Shown in pieces: positions 1 to 7,981 of a DNA stretch of 64,000 nucleotides (position 1 is its first letter; each line of letters begins with the position of its first letter). The notes beneath the pieces were generated by a model that ran no database searches, was not told where the DNA came from, and saw nothing but the letters and a program-made list of their open reading frames with translations. Where the stretch lies: the NCBI GenBank assembly GCA_016932615.1, contig JAFGCN010000007.1, positions 99,325 to 163,324 of the forward strand, given 5' to 3'. The stretch comes from Candidatus Aenigmatarchaeota archaeon (GTDB taxonomy: Archaea; Aenigmatarchaeota; Aenigmatarchaeia; QMZS01). A program made the position numbers and the translations under genes.

Positions 1-1
1 C

Positions 2-661
2 ATAAAAAACCGGGTGATAACTCTTCTGGTGTCCCAAAAGGAAGTAAACGAAAAAACCCTGTTCGAGCAGGACTTTTTGGAAAAGACCAAAAGAAGCGTC
101 CTTAGCTTAATGAAAAGCGGGGTTCCCTCCCTTACAACTCACGACCTGTATGACGAACAGAGCGACACGATACTAAACTCATTCAAAAATGCAGGATTGT
201 TGAACCGCAAAGAAGATAGGGTAAAAGCAATATTCTATCCCATCTACCTATCCGGGGCAGACGGTCTCCTGGACCTGAGCTATTATGAAGCCATTCAGGG
301 AGCGCACCTTGGAGTATTCCCTTCATTTTACGAGCCATGGGGATACACGCCCCTTGAAGCAGCAGCGCTTGGAGTGCCATCGGTTACAACTGACCTTTCC
401 GGATTTGGAAGGTACATTAAAGAGAAGGGAAAGCGCAGCAAATACCCCGGAATTTATATACTCGAGAGGATGAACAAGAAAAGGGAGGAAGAAATCAGCG
501 CGCTTTCCAGGATACTTTACGAGTACAGCCAGCTTTCAAAATCAGACCGGACCAAAAACAAGATAGAGGCAAAACGTCTTTCACTTCTGGCAGACTGGCA
601 AAAGCTGGTGAGGCATTATATCGAAGCGCATAACCTTGCAGTCGGAAGGAGATTTTCCTGA
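2..661 (+). CDS. Glycogen synthase, GT3 family (C-terminal part)
   Basis: The reading frame is open at the left edge, so only the last ~220 residues are present. The segment FPSFYEPWGYTPLEAAALG followed by PSVTTDLSGFG is the signature of the nucleotide-sugar-binding domain of eukaryote-type (GT3) glycogen synthases, which extend alpha-1,4-glucan chains from an NDP-glucose donor. The Glu of the EPWGY block is the usual conserved residue of GT-B retaining enzymes. The end is clean, with a basic helical tail. The N-terminal Rossmann domain lies outside the window, so completeness cannot be judged. It agrees with the sugar-phosphate genes elsewhere in the window (cupin-type and SIS-type PGI, pgk, tpiA). 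Confidence 0.85.
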   Translation: MKNRVITLLVSQKEVNEKTLFEQDFLEKTKRSVLSLMKSGVPSLTTHDLYDEQSDTILNSFKNAGLLNRKEDRVKAIFYPIYLSGADGLLDLSYYEAIQGAHLGVFPSFYEPWGYTPLEAAALGVPSVTTDLSGFGRYIKEKGKRSKYPGIYILERMNKKREEEISALSRILYEYSQLSKSDRTKNKIEAKRLSLLADWQKLVRHYIEAHNLAVGRRFS

Positions 662-701
662 GCGAGAGCATTTTTCTTTGGTTTTTCCAAGCAAATTCAA
701 A

Positions 702-2060
702 TTAAGACCTTTTTCTGTATTTCTCTCTATGTAACGGGCCATTGTTTTTGTCCCCGTCAACAAGGTTTCCTGACTCATCAAAGATTGCATATGAGATCCT
801 CTTTCCCGCCTCGAAAAGAGCGTCATATGGGCCTGCTTGTTTTGGAGAATATCGGTAATTCTTTGGCGCAAAAGCAATCCTGCGGCTTTCCCTTATCAGC
901 ACCTCAGACTCGTCTATGAAGTACTCAAAGAATTTTATCCAGAAAGGCCCTATAATAAGAGAAATTGCGATAACCTGAATTACGAGCTGATAGCTGCTCT
1001 GGGTAATGAGCTGGTTTCCAAGCCCAATTGCTGCCAGGACAAAACTGAATTCCCCAATCTGCGCAAGAAGAGAGCCGCCGTACAAGCTCGTGCGCCAGGA
1101 CTCACCGCTCCACTTGAAAATCAGGGCATTAAGGAAACTGTTGGTAAAAAACACCAGCATGAGCATAATCACCACTGTAGGAAACTCTGAGGCAAGAAAC
1201 TTCAGGTCGATAAGAAGCCCGATGGACATGAAGAAAATTGCGATAAACAGAATCTTGAACGGCTCCAAACTCTGCTGAACCCAGCGGGTTTCCCTGGTCG
1301 AAGCGATGAAAATTCCTGCGACAAAAGCGCCAAGGGCCGCAGAAAGGTGAAAAAATTCGCTAAGAGACGCTATGCCTAAACTGAACACGATTGAAGCAAG
1401 AACCTGCATCTCCGGGTCGCCCTTAAACCTATCGCTGAAAGGCAGAACCACTTCCCTCTTTCTCATTATCCAAAGGACAAATGCAAGCGCAAAAAGGCAC
1501 CCGAAAATCTGCAAGCTCAAAATTCCCCTGCTTACCGCCTCACCAGTCATCAGGGAAAGGACAATTATCATAGGTATTACCGCCAGGTCCTGGACAATCA
1601 ATATGCTTAAAACGTCCTGCCCGATTTTGCTGTCAACCTCTTTTCTTGCCTCCAGAATCTTCACGACAACTGCAGTGCTGCTCAAGCTTATGACAAAGCC
1701 AAGCAGGATAATCATGCCCATCGGCCAGCCAAGAATAAGCCCGAAAAACCAGACCACCAGAACGCTCAGGAGAATCTGGAAAAAGGTGCCAAGTATTGCT
1801 ATCCTCCAGCGCGTCACAAGCTCTGAAGGAGAAACGCTGAGCCCTATGAAAAAAAGTAGGAAGACAACACCAATGTTTCCAAGACTCGTTACCGCCTCTG
1901 TGTCGGTGATTACCTTAAGCCCAAAAGGCCCAAGGATAAGCCCTGTAAGGATGTAGGCAATTACCGACGGCTGCCTGAAGTACCTCAGGATAGCGCCCAG
2001 CACCAATGCAAGGAAGCTAAGCGTTACTAGAACGAGAAGATACGCGTCTCCGCCGACCAT
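702..2060 (-). CDS. Kef-type cation/proton antiporter (CPA2 family)
   Basis: This 452-residue protein has about 12 hydrophobic segments and the Na_H_exchanger fold of CPA2 antiporters; GLILGPFGL near residue 40 and GAFVAGIFIAST near residue 245 are typical. It should exchange K+ or Na+ for H+ across the cell membrane. After the last membrane helix there is only a short soluble tail of ~70 residues (from about residue 380), so the RCK/TrkA-N regulatory domain of full KefB/KefC proteins is absent. The gene is divergent from the IPP isomerase gene with only ~39 bp between them. Substrate specificity cannot be read from the sequence. Confidence 0.88.
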   Translation of the reverse strand: MVGGDAYLLVLVTLSFLALVLGAILRYFRQPSVIAYILTGLILGPFGLKVITDTEAVTSLGNIGVVFLLFFIGLSVSPSELVTRWRIAILGTFFQILLSVLVVWFFGLILGWPMGMIILLGFVISLSSTAVVVKILEARKEVDSKIGQDVLSILIVQDLAVIPMIIVLSLMTGEAVSRGILSLQIFGCLFALAFVLWIMRKREVVLPFSDRFKGDPEMQVLASIVFSLGIASLSEFFHLSAALGAFVAGIFIASTRETRWVQQSLEPFKILFIAIFFMSIGLLIDLKFLASEFPTVVIMLMLVFFTNSFLNALIFKWSGESWRTSLYGGSLLAQIGEFSFVLAAIGLGNQLITQSSYQLVIQVIAISLIIGPFWIKFFEYFIDESEVLIRESRRIAFAPKNYRYSPKQAGPYDALFEAGKRISYAIFDESGNLVDGDKNNGPLHREKYRKRS

Positions 2061-2099
2061 TCATATACTTCTTAGTAAACTTTAGGTTTTCCTACTATT

Positions 2100-3137
2100 A
2101 TGGACATAAAGACAAGAAAAGACGACCACATAAGAATCTGCCTTGAAGAGGAAGTAGAGCATAGATATAATTACTGGGACGATATAATCCTGAAGCACCA
2201 CGCACTTCCTGACTTTGATTTTGTTGAGGTTTCAAGCGAAACAACGTTCCTTGGAAAAAAGCTTGGCGCGCCCATCCTGATTGGCGCCATAAGCGGCGGA
2301 ATCGAAAAGGCGGGGGGGCTTAACGAGATGCTTGCAAAAAGCGCGTGTGAAAGGAAAATCGGGCTTTGCATCGGCTCGCAAAGGCCGCTTTTGAAGCTCA
2401 GGGGAGATAAAGATGCTCTCAAAAGCTACAGTGTCGTTAAAAATTATGATTTGCCGCTTGTAATCGGAAATATCGGGGCGCCACAGCTTCCCGCGCTTTG
2501 CGCGCCCGACACAGACCTGCTCTTTGAAAGCATCGGGGCGGATTTCCTGGCAGTTCACCTGAACTACCCTCAGGAAATTGCCCAACCCGAAGGCGACCTT
2601 AATGCGCGCGGCGTTCTTGAAAAAATCTGCGAGATTGCAAAGTCCTACCCCGTCATCGTAAAGGAAGTCGGCTTTGGCATATCGGGGGAGGTTGCGCTCA
2701 AGCTGAAAGACGCAGGAGTAAAAGCAATCGATGTTTCGGGAACATCGGGCACAAACTGGGTCATGGTCGAGTACTACCGGTCAAAAAGCGTAAAGTCCAA
2801 AAGGAAAATGAAAATTGCCGAAACTTTCAGAAACTGGGGAATTCCTGCACCCATCTGCCTGACGGAATGCAGAAAAACAGGCCTGCCACTTATTGCTTCA
2901 TCCGGCATAAGAAACGGGCTGGATGCTGCCAAAGCGCTTACAGTTGGCGCATCCGCAGTCTCAATTGCACGGCCAATCCTGAAAGCGGCTATGGCCGGAA
3001 AAGACGCGCTGGACGAGTATCTTGACGCCACAATCGAGGAGCTGAAAATCGCAATGTTTCTTACGAACTCTGTCGGCGTGAAGGATTTGAGAAAGGCAAA
3101 GTTCTGGACGGTTGGAAAACTCAAAGAAATTATTTAG
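2100..3137 (+). CDS. fni: Isopentenyl-diphosphate delta-isomerase, type 2 (FMN-dependent)
   Basis: The 345-residue TIM-barrel protein interconverts IPP and DMAPP using reduced FMN. Family marks are GAISGG (~res 62), the IGSQR flavin-site motif (~res 92), HLNYPQE (~res 152-158, with the Gln and the Mg-binding Glu), KEVGFGIS (~res 196), the phosphate loop SGTSGTNW (~res 218) and SSGIRNGLDAA (~res 267). The length is normal for the family. Together with the class II HMG-CoA reductase at 16.2 kb it supports a mevalonate route to archaeal isoprenoid lipids. The ATG lies directly behind an AT-rich promoter-like stretch shared with the divergent antiporter gene. Confidence 0.95.
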   Translation: MDIKTRKDDHIRICLEEEVEHRYNYWDDIILKHHALPDFDFVEVSSETTFLGKKLGAPILIGAISGGIEKAGGLNEMLAKSACERKIGLCIGSQRPLLKLRGDKDALKSYSVVKNYDLPLVIGNIGAPQLPALCAPDTDLLFESIGADFLAVHLNYPQEIAQPEGDLNARGVLEKICEIAKSYPVIVKEVGFGISGEVALKLKDAGVKAIDVSGTSGTNWVMVEYYRSKSVKSKRKMKIAETFRNWGIPAPICLTECRKTGLPLIASSGIRNGLDAAKALTVGASAVSIARPILKAAMAGKDALDEYLDATIEELKIAMFLTNSVGVKDLRKAKFWTVGKLKEII

Positions 3138-3190
3138 TAGCTACTCCTTTCAGGCAAACCCTTGAAATATATAATCTCAGTAGCCAGATT

Positions 3191-3334
3191 ATGGAACCAA
3201 CTGGCAAGAAATACCCTGGAAAAAGCAATAAGCACTTAATACTGGCCATTGCGGGTTTAGCAATTTTGACCTTGGTAATTGTTTACCTAAGTTACAGCCC
3301 ATATGCAGAATATCTTTGGTTTTTGCCAAAGTAA
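3191..3334 (+). CDS. Small single-pass membrane protein, 47 aa
   Basis: A short ORF begins with a basic N terminus (MEPTGKKYPGKSNKH), runs into one clear membrane helix of about 20 residues (LILAIAGLAILTLVIVYLSY) and ends with a short aromatic tail. An ATATATAA TATA-like element lies ~25 bp upstream, as expected for a leaderless archaeal transcript. The basic end followed by the hydrophobic core predicts an N-in orientation. No family is recognised. The gene is offered because it has a promoter, a start and a membrane topology; no function is proposed. Confidence 0.5.
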   Translation: MEPTGKKYPGKSNKHLILAIAGLAILTLVIVYLSYSPYAEYLWFLPK

Positions 3335-3407
3335 ATACTTGACTAAAGCAAGTGGAGGGCTATTCTTAGAGCTACTTTTCAATAAGATCCTTCAACAAAA
3401 TGCAATG

Positions 3408-4034
3408 CTAGGACTTAGACGCAAAAACGCTGATCCAGGTTCCATTGTTTTTGTTTTTTACCAAAACCTTCTCCACCTTAAATCCCGCTGAACCTAGCAA
3501 CGCTTCAAATTCTTCCCGTGTGTAGAACGCAAAGAATTTCGCGCTTCCGTTGTAATAATCCTTCCTTACGAACTTTTCTCCCTCTCCCTGCTTTACTGAA
3601 ATAAACATGAGGCCGCCCGACTTTAGAATTCTGCTAAATCCCTCCAGGGTGGATTTTGCCTGGTTTTTTGGTATGTGCAGAAAAGAAGCGGTCGCCCATA
3701 ATCCGTCAAAGGAACTGCCCGGAAAATCCATATGCCTCATGTCCATGAAAATAACCTTGGCCTGGGGCACATTTTTCCGGGCAATCTCAAGAAATGCTTT
3801 CGACAGTTCTATTGCCGTTACATCAAGCCCTTTTTCAGAAAAATACTTTGCGTCCCGTCCGGGACCGCACCCAATGTCAAGAACTCTTTTTCCGGGAACG
3901 CGCGCCACAAACTCGTCCATAATCTCCCTGAACTCTTCAAGCCCCGACCAGCCCTCACCATATATTTCATCGTAGGTTTCGGCGTAGCCGTCATAAGTTT
4001 TTATCGTATCCGGTACAGGGTCTTTTGGTTCCAT
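3408..4034 (-). CDS. SAM-dependent methyltransferase, class I
   Basis: This 208-residue protein has a Rossmann-type methyltransferase fold. Motif I is VLDIGCGPGRDAKYFSEKG (~res 50-68), an acidic residue follows at the end of beta-2 (VTAIELS), motif II is near FDGLWATASFLHIPK (~res 108) and a GGLMFISVKQGEGE motif follows beta-5. The sequence class resembles small-molecule or UbiE-like methyltransferases rather than RNA or DNA enzymes, because it has no NPPF/DPPY motif and no RNA-binding domain. It is divergent from the HerA-like ATPase (44 bp apart). The substrate is unknown. Confidence 0.8.
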   Translation of the reverse strand: MEPKDPVPDTIKTYDGYAETYDEIYGEGWSGLEEFREIMDEFVARVPGKRVLDIGCGPGRDAKYFSEKGLDVTAIELSKAFLEIARKNVPQAKVIFMDMRHMDFPGSSFDGLWATASFLHIPKNQAKSTLEGFSRILKSGGLMFISVKQGEGEKFVRKDYYNGSAKFFAFYTREEFEALLGSAGFKVEKVLVKNKNNGTWISVFASKS

Positions 4035-4078
4035 ATAGAAGGTAGAGTTTCTTTTCCTAAAAAGAAAAAGATTCAGTT

Positions 4079-5335
4079 ATGCCAGAGATTATTGCCGGCA
4101 GAGACTGGGAAGACCTTAAGAAGTATGGAACCAAGGGGACGATTACTATTGGGAAAAACATTGTAGGCACCGGAGCTGAAGTTCACCTTACCACACCCAT
4201 CATGGTCGATGTCCTTCGGCCACACGTCGTAGTCATTGTCGGCAAAAGGGGAACCGGAAAGTCCTATACTAGCCAGATTTTTGCAGAGGAAATGACAAAG
4301 CTTCCTGACGAAGTCCGGCTGAACCTGTGCGTCATCTCAATAGACACGCAGGGAATCTTCTGGACAATGCGCTACCCCAACCACAAGCAAAGGGACCTCC
4401 TCTATGAATGGGGGCTGAAGCCCGAAAGCTTCGAGGCCTTCGAGTACGTACCTGTCGGCCATGTTAAAAAGTTCGAGGAAATGGGCGTAATTGTCGATGG
4501 CGGGTTTTCCTTCCGACCTAATGACCTCAACGCAAACGACTGGTGTTATACCTTCGGTCTTGCGGAAAACGACCTCGACGGAATCCTGCTTTCAAGGGTC
4601 GTAAACAAGATGCAGGGCAGCTACTCGATAACTGACATTGTCGAGCAGATAAGAAAAGAAGAGTTTGACGATAAGATCCGGGTAAAGCTCGAGAACATGT
4701 TCCTTAACGCAAACGACTGGGGAATTTTCTCACAGGACGGGATGGACATCTATGAATTCCTCAAGCCCGGAAAAGTTGTCATCTTTGATGTTTCCATGTT
4801 TGGCGGCGGAGTCGGCTGGAACGTAAAGAGTCTTGTCGTCGGGCTTCTTATGAAAAAAGTTTATGAAGCAAGGGTTCTTGCAAGAAGGGAGGAAGAGCTT
4901 GCGACAATAGAGGACTCTGAAGACAAGAAGAGAAAAGTGCCGCTCTGCTGGCTTATGACTGACGAGGCGCATAACTTCATACCTTCCGAAGGCTCGACTG
5001 CGTCTTCCGACATAATACTTACAATCATCAGGCAGGGCCGTCAGCCGGGAATCTCCCAGTTGTTCATCACCCAGATGCCCGACAAGCTTCACCCCGATGT
5101 GCTTGCCCAGGCAGATGTTGTTATTTCCCACCGGCTTACCTCCCAAAGAGACATTGACGCGCTAAAAGCAATAATGCAGACCTACATGCTCTACTCGATT
5201 GAAAAATACCTTGACGAACTCCCTAAACTAAAGGGGGTTGCGCTGATCCTTGACGATAACTCAGAGAGGATGTACAAGATAAGGGTCCGGCCAAGGCAGT
5301 CCTGGCACGGCGGAGAAAGCCCTGTTGCGCTCTAG
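4079..5335 (+). CDS. HerA/DUF87-type P-loop ATPase
   Basis: The 418-residue protein has a Walker A motif GKRGTGKS at residues 55-62, a Walker B with downstream acidic and His residues in LMTDEAHNF (~res 290-300), and a conserved Arg/Gln segment TIIRQGRQPGISQLFITQ before the C-terminal part (HRLTSQRDIDAL). This is the FtsK/HerA superfamily (DUF87), hexameric ATPases that move DNA or, in some lineages, protein. Classical HerA is paired with the nuclease NurA, which is not adjacent here. An N-terminal HAS-barrel-like stretch (res 15-45) is short. DNA translocation is inferred from the family only. Confidence 0.85.
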   Translation: MPEIIAGRDWEDLKKYGTKGTITIGKNIVGTGAEVHLTTPIMVDVLRPHVVVIVGKRGTGKSYTSQIFAEEMTKLPDEVRLNLCVISIDTQGIFWTMRYPNHKQRDLLYEWGLKPESFEAFEYVPVGHVKKFEEMGVIVDGGFSFRPNDLNANDWCYTFGLAENDLDGILLSRVVNKMQGSYSITDIVEQIRKEEFDDKIRVKLENMFLNANDWGIFSQDGMDIYEFLKPGKVVIFDVSMFGGGVGWNVKSLVVGLLMKKVYEARVLARREEELATIEDSEDKKRKVPLCWLMTDEAHNFIPSEGSTASSDIILTIIRQGRQPGISQLFITQMPDKLHPDVLAQADVVISHRLTSQRDIDALKAIMQTYMLYSIEKYLDELPKLKGVALILDDNSERMYKIRVRPRQSWHGGESPVAL

Positions 5336-5383
5336 AGGGCAATTACAAGCAATACTAACTATATTATAAATACCAGCTAGTTT

Positions 5384-6040
5384 ATGGACTGGAAGATTCC
5401 TGCCACAATAATGATACTCTTGGTGATACTTGGCATTGGGGCAATACCTCTCTTTTCACCCGACTTTGGGACAAGCTTTGGCAGAAGCTTTTCCTCAATA
5501 GATGACATTGCCGGCTCCTTTTTTGAAAAGCAGCTTGAGTTCGAGGACAATGTCGCTTTCTCTATGAGCGCAAAAGAAGTCCCAAAAATAAACACGCTTC
5601 TCCCGACGACGCTTTATCTGGACTCGAGCAAAAGCTATGAAATCCTGACCGACGGCAAAAATCTTACGCTGAAGGGCCTCCTCACAATCAACGGCTTCAA
5701 GGGGGACATAGACTTCAATGAAGGAAAAATCCTCGGAACATGCGACGGGATTGAAACCGAGTTTTTCGGCCTTGACGGCAAAATGGGAATCTCCATAGAA
5801 GGCCAGAGCTTCGACGAAATAGCAGTAAGCGATATCAAGATTACCCAGATTGACGTTAATGACGGCACGATAAGTACCACAAGGCCGCAGGTTATGGAGG
5901 CAAAGGTCGATACGGGTGCAAAAATCTACGGCTTTGTCGGAAAAATCACCTACAGCAAGGGAACTGCGCAGCTTGAAGGCATAAGCTCCCTCATAAAGGC
6001 AAACAGCTTAACCATTGGGCTAAATGAGGCAAAGAAATAG
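5384..6040 (+). CDS. Membrane-anchored extracytoplasmic protein, unknown function
   Basis: The 218-residue product starts with one membrane helix or uncleaved signal (IPATIMILLVILGIGAIPLF, res 5-24). The rest is beta-rich, with repeated short strands (LTLKGLLTINGFKG, GKMGISIEGQSFDEI, AVSDIKITQID) like a beta-sandwich facing outside the cell. It has no Cys pairs in the soluble part and no catalytic motif. It follows the HerA-like gene by 48 bp on the same strand and may be co-transcribed. No family is recognised; a lipid-binding or structural role would be a guess. Confidence 0.65.
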   Translation: MDWKIPATIMILLVILGIGAIPLFSPDFGTSFGRSFSSIDDIAGSFFEKQLEFEDNVAFSMSAKEVPKINTLLPTTLYLDSSKSYEILTDGKNLTLKGLLTINGFKGDIDFNEGKILGTCDGIETEFFGLDGKMGISIEGQSFDEIAVSDIKITQIDVNDGTISTTRPQVMEAKVDTGAKIYGFVGKITYSKGTAQLEGISSLIKANSLTIGLNEAKK

Positions 6041-6069
6041 CGGGTTGACTTTCAGCGAGCAGTGCCGGG

Positions 6070-6441
6070 CTAAACCCTCAGGACGCGATAATGCACTTTT
6101 CCCTCCCTTACAAGCCCCCTTACCATCTTTTCCCTTTCAGTGAGTTTTGCCTCCCCCGACTTCACTTCAAGCAGGACAATGCCCCGCGGCGAGTTTTCCG
6201 CAAGCCCATCAAAAACCACAAAGTCCACAGGAGAGCCAAGAAAACGGACATCCGTAGGGTTATAGCCAAAATCGGGCAAAACAGGCGCAAGCTGCTCTCG
6301 GAACTTGCCTTCCAGGACCGCCCTGCTCTTTTCGATAGCATCCTGCCTTATTTCGCGCTCCTTCATGAGCCGGCTGGCGAGAATAGCCAAAAGGAAGAGG
6401 TTTGAAAGCCCCAAAAGGGCTATAAGCCCCCATTCGTTCAT
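6070..6441 (-). CDS. Predicted endonuclease related to archaeal Holliday junction resolvase (COG4741-like)
   Basis: The 123-residue protein has an N-terminal membrane helix (GLIALLGLSNLFLLAILASRL, res 5-25) followed by a small restriction-endonuclease-like domain. The core is VRFLGSPVDFVVFDGLAE followed by GIVLLEVKSGEAKLTERE: the D of PVDF and the E-x-K of LEVKSG match the D-(E/Q)xK nuclease pattern. Membrane-anchored proteins of this type are usually described as secreted or membrane-bound endonucleases distantly related to Hjc. It is divergent from the eL44 gene, 25 bp away. The target is unknown. Confidence 0.75.
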   Translation of the reverse strand: MNEWGLIALLGLSNLFLLAILASRLMKEREIRQDAIEKSRAVLEGKFREQLAPVLPDFGYNPTDVRFLGSPVDFVVFDGLAENSPRGIVLLEVKSGEAKLTEREKMVRGLVREGKVHYRVLRV

Positions 6442-6466
6442 AATTTATATTTTGCTTCAGTATTTT

Positions 6467-6745
6467 ATGAAAATACCGAAAGTCCAGCGCAGGTACTGCA
6501 AAAAATGCAAGAAATACACCGAACAAAAGGTAAAGAGAGTTAAAAACAAGCCCAGGCGAACCCTGGCCATAGGGCAGAGGAGATACCTTCGAAAAATGGT
6601 AGGTTACGGCGGCTTTCCAAAGAAGAACCCCAAGGGAAGGGGAAAACCCACTACAAAACTGGACCTAAGGTACGAGTGCAAGGAGTGCAAAAAGCAGAAC
6701 ATTATCGGCTCCGGCTTTAGGATCAAGAAGGTTGAATTCGTATAG
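6467..6745 (+). CDS. rpl44e: Ribosomal protein eL44
   Basis: This 92-residue basic protein starts MKIPKVQRRYCKKCKKY, contains the zinc-ribbon pairs CKKC (res 11-14) and CKEC (~res 74-77), and has the family block GGFPKKNPKGRGKPTTKLDLRYECKECKK. It binds zinc in the large ribosomal subunit near the E site. An upstream in-frame start would lengthen the protein by 54 residues, but the family N terminus begins at the ATG chosen here, which sits behind a T/A-rich promoter-like stretch. In many archaea eL44 is followed by eS27; here eS27 lies far away at 50.3 kb. Confidence 0.93.
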   Translation: MKIPKVQRRYCKKCKKYTEQKVKRVKNKPRRTLAIGQRRYLRKMVGYGGFPKKNPKGRGKPTTKLDLRYECKECKKQNIIGSGFRIKKVEFV

Positions 6746-6767
6746 TTTTCTTAAAGAGGTTTGAAAT

Positions 6768-7052
6768 ATGGGAGGTCGTAATGGTGGAAAACTAACCGCA
6801 GACAACAACCCAACAGCTCTCTTAAGAGACCCTCTTGCAAGAGAGGTACTTGGCAGAGTTATAGATGGCGATAAGGGAATACCACGAGTAGACATTTATA
6901 AAAGCTTTCCTGGCAAAGGCCATGACCAAATAGATAGCTACCTGAGAAGACTGAAGGGTGCTGGTTATATCGGGTTTGATGGAGATTCTGTTTATGCCGA
7001 AAACTCGGCCTTGACCTACTTCAGAAGATATCGTGAGAAATTCGACAGGTGA
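6768..7052 (+). CDS. Small winged-helix-like protein, 94 aa
   Basis: This is a small ORF 22 bp downstream of eL44 on the same strand. The middle reads REVLGRVIDGDKGIPRVDIYKSF, then DQIDSYLRRLKGAGYIGFDGDSVYAEN. That helix-helix-helix-wing pattern, with the KGAGYI turn before a beta hairpin, resembles a winged-HTH domain. The codon use (AGA, ATA, TTA rich) is softer than in the neighbouring ribosomal protein gene. No specific family is recognised, so a DNA-binding regulator is only an inference. Confidence 0.5.
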   Translation: MGGRNGGKLTADNNPTALLRDPLAREVLGRVIDGDKGIPRVDIYKSFPGKGHDQIDSYLRRLKGAGYIGFDGDSVYAENSALTYFRRYREKFDR

Positions 7053-7062
7053 GTATCCCAAA

Positions 7063-7935
7063 TCACACCTTCAAAACAACCTCGTAAGTCCTTCCAATCC
7101 GCTTTCTCTCTATAAGCCCCCTGGATTCGAGATTCTTTGCAATCCGGCTGACGTGCGCCTTTGAAAAGCCGGTTTCCCTTGCGATTTTCTTCTGGGAAAT
7201 CCTGTTTTCCTTCAAAAGAACGTCCAAAACCTTTCTTTCGTCTTCATTCAGGCCATATTCCTTCAGCGTGGGCTTTCTCCTGAGGTACTGCATCACCACA
7301 AGCAGCACTGCAAGCCCTATAAGGAAAAACATCAAAGCAGAGTAGTCCCTAGTTTCAGAAACGTTCTCGTAGCTCACGTAAAAGGAAAAAATCTCGCCGA
7401 TTTTCGGCTCGCGCTTCCAGGTAAGGGATATTCGCCGCCCATCGGTTCCCTGTATCGCGTCAGTGGGATTATATGATTCAGATTCCTGCTCAAGAAATCC
7501 CTCATCAGACACCACATAGCCCTCGGGAAGCATAATTCTGATGTAAAACTCATCTGTTGGCGTGGAAAAGACATACTGGTCTGAAACCACGTAGAACGGC
7601 CCGTTCTGCTTTACAAGCCCTGCAAACTCATAGTATAGCTGAATTGAGGAAACGCTTATATTTTCGCAGCTTATCTCCATACCCGGAGAAACCCTTTTGG
7701 CGGTGCAGTCTATTGCAAGCCCTTCTGATAAGATGGTAAGGTTTCCCGCTGGGTGCAGTAGATAATAGTTAAAGGAGTCCACCACTTCAGGGAAGGTAAG
7801 GTTTACTGTCTCATAAACCCGGTTATTTTCCTGGACATCCAGATAAACTTCATACTCCAGGTACTTTGCAGGCCCTGCCCCCATTACGGGGCAAAGCACG
7901 AAAAGAAGGGCAACGAGCGCAAGGGCTTTTTCCAT
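7063..7935 (-). CDS. Membrane-anchored wHTH protein with extracellular sensor domain
   Basis: The 290-residue protein has, in order: a signal peptide (MEKALALVALLFVLCPVMGAG), an extracytoplasmic beta-rich domain (res 25-195), one membrane helix (YSALMFFLIGLAVLLVVMQYL, ~res 199-219), and a C-terminal MarR/ArsR-like winged helix (ERKVLDVLLKENRISQKKIARETGFSKAHVSRIAKNLESRGLIERKR). This layout matches archaeal one-component regulators that sense outside conditions and bind DNA at the membrane. It lies convergent to the small wHTH-like gene with 10 bp between them. The signal sensed is unknown. Confidence 0.75.
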   Translation of the reverse strand: MEKALALVALLFVLCPVMGAGPAKYLEYEVYLDVQENNRVYETVNLTFPEVVDSFNYYLLHPAGNLTILSEGLAIDCTAKRVSPGMEISCENISVSSIQLYYEFAGLVKQNGPFYVVSDQYVFSTPTDEFYIRIMLPEGYVVSDEGFLEQESESYNPTDAIQGTDGRRISLTWKREPKIGEIFSFYVSYENVSETRDYSALMFFLIGLAVLLVVMQYLRRKPTLKEYGLNEDERKVLDVLLKENRISQKKIARETGFSKAHVSRIAKNLESRGLIERKRIGRTYEVVLKV

Positions 7936-7981
7936 AAGATTATGGGAGAATTCAAGTATTTAGCCAAAAAGGGCTGAAACA